Shown here piece after piece: positions 6,162 to 11,070 of a DNA stretch of 11,070 nucleotides. Positions within the stretch are counted from its first letter, which is position 1. Every line of letters begins with the position of its first letter. A model generated the notes under the pieces. The model saw only the letters and a program-made list of their open reading frames with translations, was not told the DNA's origin and did not search any database. The DNA lies in the NCBI GenBank assembly GCA_027489135.1, contig JAIYAI010000603.1, positions 1 through 11,070 on the forward strand, given 5' to 3'. This DNA comes from Acetobacteraceae bacterium (GTDB lineage Bacteria > Pseudomonadota > Alphaproteobacteria > Acetobacterales > Acetobacteraceae). The position numbers were made by a program, and so were the translations under genes.

Positions 6162-6287
6162 GGGTTCGTCGAATCCCCTGGCGTTGTCGGGCGAGCATGC
6201 GGCGACGGGATGGTCCGGTCCAATGACCGTCGCGCAATCTCCGCCCCCGGTGCGCGGTGCCCGATGCCGGATCGGGCCGCGCCAGCC
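6162..6287. promoter_or_regulatory. Gap holding the start region of the DUF3106-like gene
   Basis: This 126-bp gap follows the transpeptidase-like gene on the minus strand. Its right part has a terminator-like hairpin (6259-6277), and the remainder is the probable promoter zone of the small secreted protein. A TTGGAC box on the minus strand has only a poor -10 partner, so I do not call a promoter. Confidence 0.3.
6259..6277 (-). terminator. 7-bp hairpin after the transpeptidase-like gene
   Basis: GCCCGAT and ATCGGGC pair around a 5-base loop, 10 bases past the minus-strand stop at 6288. The stem is perfect but there is no T tract, so it is a possible rather than classical terminator. Confidence 0.4.
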
Positions 6288-8075
6288 TTACCGCCCAACG
6301 GCGTAGCCCTGCATGCCGCGCGGGTTGGCGCCGGCGAAGATCTGCCCGTCCGGCTCCAGCCGCGCGCCGGTGAGCCGCCCCTCCGACCACTCGCCGCCCA
6401 TCTCCGCCTTGTGACCGCGCGCCAGCACCGCGTTCAGCACGGCAGGCGCGAAGCGCCCTTCCAGTACCAGCTTCCCCGGCCGGGCGCCGCGCGGCCAGAA
6501 GCTGCTGATCCAGTGTTCCGAATGGAAGCTGGGCAGGTCGATCGCCTGCTGGATGCCGAAGCGGTGATCGACCATGCGCATCAGCATGATCGACTGCCAC
6601 TGGTCCTGCTGCTCCCCACCCGGCGTGCCGAAGCTCATCCAGGGCCTGCCGTCGCGCAGCACCATCGAGGGCGAGAGGGTGGTGCGCGGCCGCTTGCCCG
6701 GCTTCAGGCCGTTCGGAAGGCTCTCGTCCAGCCAGAACATCTGGCAGCGGCTGCCGAGGCAGAAGCCCAGCTCCGGAATGGTGGGGGAGGATTGCAGCCA
6801 GCCCGCCGAGGGCGTGGCCGAGACCATGTTGCCCCAGCGGTCGATCACGTCGATGTGGCAGGTGTCGCCGCCCGAGGCACCGAGGCGGGACACCGTCGGC
6901 TCGCCGGTGCCGGCGGCCATGGCCATCTCGGCGGCGCGCTTCAGCGCCGCGGCGTAGTCGGTCTGTGGCGCGCGCCCATCCGGGCTGCCTGGGCGGAAGT
7001 CGTTGTTCGCGGTCTCGCCGATCAGCGCGCGGCGCGCCGCGAGATAGGGGGCCGAAAGCAGCGTCGCCATCGGCACGTCGGTGAAGTCGGGGTCGCCGCA
7101 CCAGGCCTCGCGGTCGGCAAAGGCGAGCTTCATCGCCTCCGTCACCACATGCACGAAGGGATCGCCGACCGGGTCCATCCCCGCGATGTCGAGGCCTTCC
7201 AGCAGCCCGAGCGTCATCAGCATGGCGGGCCCCTGGCTCCAGGGACCGCATTTGAGGACGGTGTGGCCGCGGTAGTCATGCGCCAGCGGTGCCTCCACGC
7301 TGGCGCGCCAGCCCGCCATGTCCTCCGCCGTCAGCAGCGCGTGGTGGCGGCGGCCGGAGGTGTCGAGCGCGGCGAAGCTGCGGCCGAATTTGTCGATCGC
7401 CTCGGCGACGAAGCCGCCATACCAGGCGTCGCGCGCGGCATCGATTTGGCGTTCGCGGCTGCCGCCGGCGGCCTCCGCCTCGCGGATGACGCGGGCATAG
7501 GTCTCCGCCAGGACGGGGTTGGTGTAGAGGCCGCCGGGCACCGTCGCGCCGTTCTTCAGCCAGAGCGCGGCGGAGGTCGGCCAGGCGCTCTCGAAGAGCG
7601 GCCGCACCGTCTCGATCGTCGCGCAGACGCGCGGCACCACATGCGCGCCGCGGCTGGCGTAGCCGATGGCGTATTCCAGCACGTCGCGCAGCGACCAGGT
7701 GCCATGGTCGCGCAGCATCAGCGCCCAGGCGTCGAAGGCGCCGGGGATGGGCGCGGCAAGGAAGCCGGTGCCGGGCACGATCTCGAGGCCGAGTTCGCCC
7801 TTCACCTTGGCCACCGTCATCGCCTTCGGCGCCGGCCCCTGGCCGCAGATGACGATCTGCGACCCGAGTGTCGCGCTGTGCAGGATGATCGGGCAGTCGC
7901 CGCCCGGGCCGTTCAGGTGCGGCTCCACGATCTGCAGGGTGAAGCCGGCGGCGGCCGCCGCGTCAAAGGCGTTGCCGCCGCGTTCCAGCACGGCCATGCC
8001 GACCTGGGACGCGATCCAGTGGGTCGAGGCGACGGCACCGAAGGTGCCGGCGATCTCGGGGCGGGTCGTGAACAT
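6288..8075 (-). CDS. Gamma-glutamyltranspeptidase-like Ntn hydrolase
   Basis: 595-residue member of the GGT superfamily, normally a precursor that cuts itself into large and small subunits. The nucleophile region is GGDTCHIDVIDRWGNMVS, aligning with the E. coli GGT TTHYSVVDKDGNAV stretch; T405 is the predicted new N-terminal nucleophile. Other family marks are GGNAFDAAAA (33-42), GPGGD (56-60), PGAFDAW (111-117), EAMKLAFADRE (313-323), and GTPGG (483-487), the last matching the SPGG region. The segment where classical GGTs have the Arg that holds the gamma-glutamyl carboxylate reads CGQGPAPKA here, without Arg. Together with the lack of a signal peptide, this points to a cytoplasmic GGT-like amidohydrolase with another substrate. 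ATG 8073-8075 has GGGAGCG upstream. The gene is divergent from phnN across 70 bp. Confidence 0.9.
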   Translation of the reverse strand: MFTTRPEIAGTFGAVASTHWIASQVGMAVLERGGNAFDAAAAAGFTLQIVEPHLNGPGGDCPIILHSATLGSQIVICGQGPAPKAMTVAKVKGELGLEIVPGTGFLAAPIPGAFDAWALMLRDHGTWSLRDVLEYAIGYASRGAHVVPRVCATIETVRPLFESAWPTSAALWLKNGATVPGGLYTNPVLAETYARVIREAEAAGGSRERQIDAARDAWYGGFVAEAIDKFGRSFAALDTSGRRHHALLTAEDMAGWRASVEAPLAHDYRGHTVLKCGPWSQGPAMLMTLGLLEGLDIAGMDPVGDPFVHVVTEAMKLAFADREAWCGDPDFTDVPMATLLSAPYLAARRALIGETANNDFRPGSPDGRAPQTDYAAALKRAAEMAMAAGTGEPTVSRLGASGGDTCHIDVIDRWGNMVSATPSAGWLQSSPTIPELGFCLGSRCQMFWLDESLPNGLKPGKRPRTTLSPSMVLRDGRPWMSFGTPGGEQQDQWQSIMLMRMVDHRFGIQQAIDLPSFHSEHWISSFWPRGARPGKLVLEGRFAPAVLNAVLARGHKAEMGGEWSEGRLTGARLEPDGQIFAGANPRGMQGYAVGR

Positions 8076-8145
8076 TCAGGGACGCTCCCGGATGGGGTCT
8101 TGCGGCGTGATAGCCGATCCGGGGAATTGGCGCAGGAGGGTCTCG
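8076..8145. promoter_or_regulatory. Divergent region between GGT-like gene and phnN, with phnN ribosome binding site
   Basis: AGGAGGG at 8134-8140, five bases before ATG 8146, is a near-perfect Shine-Dalgarno and fixes the phnN start. Both divergent promoters must lie within or near this 70-bp gap. A TTGCGG box has only a weak GGAATT partner 17 bases away. I see no Pho-box-like repeat. Confidence 0.5.
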
Positions 8146-8703
8146 ATGGCGGGGCGACTGGTCGCGGTGGTGGGGCCTTCGGGTGCCGGCAAGGACACGC
8201 TGATGGCCGGCGCGCGCGTGGCGCTGGCCGGCGACCCGCGCATCCGGTTCGTCCGCCGCGCCATCACCCGCCCCGCCGAGGCCGGGGGCGAGGAGCATCG
8301 CGCATTGACCGAGGCGGCGTTCGAAGCGGAACGCGCCGCCGGCGGCTTCGCGCTGCATTGGCAGGCGCATGGGCTGCGCTACGGCATCCCGCGCGACATC
8401 GAGGACGACATCGCGCAGGGCCGCGTGGTGGTGGCGAACCTGTCGCGTGCCGTTCTGGCGGAGGCCGATGCGCGCTATCCGCTGCTGGTGCTGGAGATCA
8501 CGGCGCCGCCGGACGTGCTGGCGGCCCGGCTGGCAGCGCGAGGGCGGGAGGATGCCGCGGATGTCGCGGCGCGCCTGGCGCGGGAGGCAGCGGTGCCGGC
8601 GGGACTTGCGGTGAGCCGTGTGCTGAACGACGGGCCGGTTGAGGTGGGGATCGCCGCGCTGGTGTCGGCGCTGCGGGCCGCGCCGGATCAGACGATCGGC
8701 TGA
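8146..8703 (+). CDS. phnN: Ribose 1,5-bisphosphate phosphokinase PhnN
   Basis: 185-residue guanylate-kinase-like P-loop enzyme, the usual length for PhnN. It phosphorylates ribose 1,5-bisphosphate with ATP to PRPP, the last step of C-P lyase phosphonate breakdown in the cytoplasm. Seen: Walker A GPSGAGKD (10-17), the family segment FVRRAITRPAEAGGEEH (35-51), FALHWQAHGLRYGIP (68-82), and the late LEITAPPDVLAARLAARGRE region corresponding to the lid. The start follows the strong AGGAGGG site. Most phn clusters keep phnN in line with phnL and phnM. Here it is on the opposite strand, facing the phn operon and overlapping the last gene of that operon by 16 bp at the 3' ends. A guanylate kinase is a less likely reading, given the context and the characteristic sequence. 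Confidence 0.93.
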   Translation: MAGRLVAVVGPSGAGKDTLMAGARVALAGDPRIRFVRRAITRPAEAGGEEHRALTEAAFEAERAAGGFALHWQAHGLRYGIPRDIEDDIAQGRVVVANLSRAVLAEADARYPLLVLEITAPPDVLAARLAARGREDAADVAARLAREAAVPAGLAVSRVLNDGPVEVGIAALVSALRAAPDQTIG

Positions 8704-9092
8704 AGCACGGGCTCGCTCTCCATCGCCGCCAGCGCCTCGTCCAGCGTCAGGCCGCGCTGCAGCGTCCACCATTGCCCCGTGTGGCGCATCCAGCCCAGGT
8801 CGAAGCGCCCCCCACCCATGTGCTGGAAGCGCGCCCATGGACTGTCGAACTCCTCGACGGGCGTGCGGTTCGTGCCCGAACGCCACCGCACGATGAAGCG
8901 GTAGGCACTGCCGTGCCAGGCGCCGCGCAGGCCAATGGCGAAGTTATACTCGGCATGCGGCTTGATCACGGGCAGGTGGCGCGGAACCAGCACCTGCGAG
9001 ATGTAGATATCGCAGCGGGCTGCGACCTCGCGCTTCAACGGCTCGGGCGGCGCGCTCGGCTTCTTGACCCAGACTCCGCGCGCCGGGCTCAT
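8688..9092 (-). CDS. Unrecognised small protein, last gene of the phn operon
   Basis: 134 residues, no signal peptide and no membrane segment, so presumably cytoplasmic. I do not recognise a characterised family. It has a basic N-terminus (VKKP), then YISQVLVPRHLPVIKP, GAWHGSAYRFIVRWRSG, a central EEFDSPWARFQHMGGGRFDLGW and an aromatic MRHTGQWWTLQRGLTLDEAL. The many Trp, Tyr, Arg and Gly residues in alternating patterns suggest a compact beta-rich domain. From memory, similar small hypothetical proteins exist in Alphaproteobacteria, without known function. It is a real gene by context: its ATG overlaps the stop of the DUF1045 gene by ATGA, in a chain of overlapping genes starting at phnL. Its 3' end overlaps phnN by 16 bp, tail to tail. 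A phosphonate-related role is inferred only from position. Confidence 0.85.
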   Translation of the reverse strand: MSPARGVWVKKPSAPPEPLKREVAARCDIYISQVLVPRHLPVIKPHAEYNFAIGLRGAWHGSAYRFIVRWRSGTNRTPVEEFDSPWARFQHMGGGRFDLGWMRHTGQWWTLQRGLTLDEALAAMESEPVLQPIV

Positions 9093-9793
9093 GCGCCGCC
9101 TCGCAGCGCGAAGCGCCCGGCGATCAGGAAGGGCGCGCCCGGCGCAGCCTGGGAGAAGAGGCAGACCGAGGTCACGCGGCGCGGCCGCGCCGGCGCATCG
9201 CCCAGGTATTCCGTGACCGCCGGCAGCACCACCGCGCGTTCCTCCGCCGTCAGACGCCGCGTCAGGGTGACGTGGAAGACGAAGGCCTCGAAGACCAGGT
9301 GGTAGCCCCAGCGGGCGATGCGGGCCTCGGCGGCGGGCCCCGGCTTGCCGCGGCGGCGCCGGGCCCAGTCGGCCTCGGTCAGCGGCGCGCGGCAGGGGTC
9401 GAGATCGGCGACGCAGGCATCGGCGAGCGCCTGCAGCCGCGGGCAGGGCGCGGTCTCGCGCAAGGCGAGGAAGCCCGAGAGATCCTGCACGGTGAGCGGC
9501 GGCAGGTCGAAGGGCGGGATGCGCGCGGTCAGCGCCTCCACCGCGGCTTCGAGTTCGCCGTAGCTGCAGGCGAGGCGGAAGGGTGCCTTCAGCGTGGCGT
9601 GCAGCCCGTAGCTACGCGGATCGGCGGTGATCTCTGCAATGTCGAGGCCGGGCAGCGCGGGCTGCGTGATCGACGCGCCCGTCTCCGCATCCCGCCCGAG
9701 CCAGGCGGAGCCGAGGCGGTGCAGCGGGTCGCCCAGCTCCGGCGCCCAGTAGAGCGCGAAGCGAGCCTGTCCATGCACGGGGCCGGGTTGCAT
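9089..9793 (-). CDS. DUF1045 / TIGR03223 phosphonate-operon 2H phosphoesterase-like protein
   Basis: 234 residues, cytoplasmic. It carries the two H-x-T motifs of the 2H phosphoesterase fold, LHATLKAPF (H65, T67) and FHVTLTRRL (H174, T176), in two symmetric halves. The opening RFALYWAPELGDPL and GRDAETG segment are characteristic of DUF1045 (TIGR03223), a family found mainly in phosphonate operons. 2H enzymes open cyclic phosphates, and C-P lyase yields 5-phosphoribosyl 1,2-cyclic phosphate. A role equivalent to E. coli PhnP is therefore plausible but is inference; no phnP is visible here. Its ATG shares one base with the phnM stop (TGATG), and its stop overlaps the next ATG, so it is translationally coupled on both sides. 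Confidence 0.92.
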   Translation of the reverse strand: MQPGPVHGQARFALYWAPELGDPLHRLGSAWLGRDAETGASITQPALPGLDIAEITADPRSYGLHATLKAPFRLACSYGELEAAVEALTARIPPFDLPPLTVQDLSGFLALRETAPCPRLQALADACVADLDPCRAPLTEADWARRRRGKPGPAAEARIARWGYHLVFEAFVFHVTLTRRLTAEERAVVLPAVTEYLGDAPARPRRVTSVCLFSQAAPGAPFLIAGRFALRGGA

Positions 9794-10932
9794 CAGCAGA
9801 CCCGTTCCCCGGCGCGCCAGACGCGGCGGGTCGCCGGCAGGCCGTCATGCGCGCGCACCTGCACGAGGTCGGCGCGCAGCCCGGCCTCGATCCGCCCGCG
9901 GTCGGAGAGGCGGCACATGCGCGCCGGCCGGTCCGTCACCATCGCGATGGCGGCGGGCAGGGAGACGCCGGTCTCCGCCGCGCAGCGCCAGGCGGCCTCC
10001 AGCAGCGCGGCGGGGACGTAGTCGCTGGCCAGCGCGTCGCAGGCGCCGGCGCGCACGAGATCGGCGGCGGCGAGGTTGCCGGAATGGCTGCCGCCGCGGA
10101 CGATGTTCGGCGCGCCGGCGATCACCTCCACGCCGAGGTCGCGCGCGGCGAGCGCGGCCGCCATCACCACGGGGAACTCGCTGATGCGGATCCCGTCGGA
10201 GGCATTGCGGCGGACCTCCTCGACCTCGTCGTCGTCATGGCTGGCAAGCGGCAGGTCGCGATGGTCGATGCGATCCAGCAGCCAGCGCCGCTGCGGCTCG
10301 CGCAGGCGCGCGCGCTGGGCCAGGAGTTCGTCGATGCGCGCCTCGACCTCGTCGTCGGACATGGCTTTCTGGCGCTTGCGCAACTGACGGTAGCGATCGA
10401 GGTCGCGGTACTGGCCGATGCCGGGGGAGTGGTCCATCAGGCTGACCATGCGCACGCGCGGATGGTCGGCCGCCATCTCCATCGCCGGCTTCATGTCCGG
10501 CGCCGGCAACTCGCAACGGAGGTGCAGGAAATGCTCCGCGCGCAGCAGGCCGGTATCGGCGAGCGCGTCGAGGTCGGCGACGCCGTCGCGGAAGGTCTGG
10601 CCGCGGCCGGGATCGAAGCCGAGATCGCCGAGGCAAAGCGCGTCCAGCACCGTCGTCACGCCGGCCGCAGCGCATTGCGCGTCATGCGCCAGCATGGCGG
10701 AGCGGCTGGGCCAGCGCGCGTTCACCCGGGGCTGCACCTGGCGCTCGAGGTTGTCGGTATGGACGTCGACGATGCCGGGGATGAGGTGGTCGCCGTCGAG
10801 GTCGATGGCGCCGGGGGCATGGCTGCGGCCGGGCTGGACCTCGGCGATCCTGGTGCCGCGCAGCACCAGGGTTCCGGCGACGACCTCGCCGGGCAGGACG
10901 AGCAGCGCGTTGGTCAGGATCGTCTCGGTCAT
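9793..10932 (-). CDS. phnM: Alpha-D-ribose 1-methylphosphonate 5-triphosphate diphosphatase PhnM
   Basis: 379-residue amidohydrolase-fold enzyme, the usual PhnM length. It removes diphosphate from ribose 1-alkylphosphonate 5-triphosphate, giving the 5-phosphate that C-P lyase core PhnJ cleaves. Highly characteristic is VDVHTDNLERQVQPRVNARW (55-74), where PhnM has H58-x-D60 in place of the common HxH. Also seen are MDHSPGIGQY (166-175), LASHDDD (H232), the GAPNIVRGGSHSGN loop (273-286) and LASDYVP (D304). The start overlaps the stop of phnL by ATGA, and its stop overlaps the DUF1045 start. All expected metal and substrate motifs appear intact, so it should be active. Confidence 0.97.
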   Translation of the reverse strand: MTETILTNALLVLPGEVVAGTLVLRGTRIAEVQPGRSHAPGAIDLDGDHLIPGIVDVHTDNLERQVQPRVNARWPSRSAMLAHDAQCAAAGVTTVLDALCLGDLGFDPGRGQTFRDGVADLDALADTGLLRAEHFLHLRCELPAPDMKPAMEMAADHPRVRMVSLMDHSPGIGQYRDLDRYRQLRKRQKAMSDDEVEARIDELLAQRARLREPQRRWLLDRIDHRDLPLASHDDDEVEEVRRNASDGIRISEFPVVMAAALAARDLGVEVIAGAPNIVRGGSHSGNLAAADLVRAGACDALASDYVPAALLEAAWRCAAETGVSLPAAIAMVTDRPARMCRLSDRGRIEAGLRADLVQVRAHDGLPATRRVWRAGERVC

Positions 10933-11070
10933 GCGGCTGCCTGGATGGGGAGGACGTCGAAGAGACGATCGGCGACCTGGTCGCGCACTTCCGTGTCGTG
11001 GAAGATGCCGATGATGGCGGCACCGGCGCGCTTCGCCTCCGCGATCAGCCCGATGACGACGGCGCGGTTC
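10929..11070 (-). CDS. phnL: C-P lyase ABC-like ATPase PhnL (C-terminal 46 residues)
   Basis: The gene enters from the right edge; only its end is present. The frame reads from base 11069 leftwards: NRAVVIGLIAEAKRAGAAII, then GIFHDTEVRDQVADRLFDV and a short tail ending at TGA 10929-10931. GIFHD holds the switch histidine, and the phrase is typical of PhnL, the ABC-family partner of PhnK in the C-P lyase complex. The ATGA overlap with phnM gives further support. Walker A, signature and Walker B lie outside the window. PhnL is preferred over a generic ABC ATPase because of the adjacent phnM and the GIFHD-EVR-VADR wording. Confidence 0.9.
   Translation of the reverse strand, partial: NRAVVIGLIAEAKRAGAAIIGIFHDTEVRDQVADRLFDVLPIQAAA

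Noticed and set aside
8076..8145. Pho box controlling phnN or the GGT-like gene
   Set aside because: No pair of CTGTCAT-like repeats is visible in the gap.
5754..8642. A 962-codon open frame on the plus strand opposite the small secreted protein and the GGT-like gene
   Set aside because: Composition is that of antisense shadow sequence, it crosses several gene boundaries, and the opposite strand has recognisable motifs throughout.
1..11070. CRISPR array, insertion sequence, tRNA or prophage remnants
   Set aside because: No spaced repeats, transposase motifs, terminal inverted repeats or cloverleaf sequences were seen; codon use looks uniform.

Overview
This is a GC-rich (visibly around 70%), tightly packed chromosomal segment with strong third-codon G/C bias. 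The gene content (Dpp/Opp-type ABC ATPases, a LysR regulator, a C-P lyase cluster with a DUF1045 2H phosphoesterase, a Tat-exported aspartyl protease) suggests an alphaproteobacterium. A Rhodospirillales/Acetobacteraceae member such as a Roseomonas relative is my best guess, from gene style rather than any marker gene. I see no rRNA, tRNA, CRISPR array, insertion sequence or phage gene, and no gene-free stretch longer than about 130 bases.

Left part (1-1462, + strand): the 3' ends of a peptide/nickel-type ABC importer operon. A truncated DppF-like ATPase overlaps a complete DppD-like ATPase by ATGA. Both carry the same C-x5-C-x6-C-x17-C motif in the C-terminal oligopeptide-transporter domain. 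A strong hairpin just past the operon lies inside the 3' end of the next, convergent gene.

Middle part (1466-6161): a LysR regulator is divergent from a small classical cupin, and a perfect dyad containing a T-N11-A box lies between them. The cupin 3' end carries a 32-bp tandem duplication. A Tat-exported protein with two retropepsin-like DTG domains (- strand) is divergent from a stand-alone acetolactate-synthase-like ThDP enzyme (+ strand). That enzyme converges, across a 10-bp GCAA-capped hairpin, on a small secreted proline-rich DUF3106-like protein.

Right part (6288-11070): a gamma-glutamyltranspeptidase-like Ntn hydrolase (- strand) is divergent from phnN (+ strand). From the right edge comes a translationally coupled minus-strand operon, phnL (3' end) - phnM - DUF1045 2H phosphoesterase - an unrecognised 134-residue protein, which runs into phnN with a 16-bp tail-to-tail overlap. 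PhnL and PhnM belong to C-P lyase phosphonate breakdown. PhnN makes PRPP from ribose 1,5-bisphosphate. The DUF1045 protein may do the cyclic-phosphate opening that PhnP performs in E. coli. The least explained gene is the small protein at the end of the phn operon.
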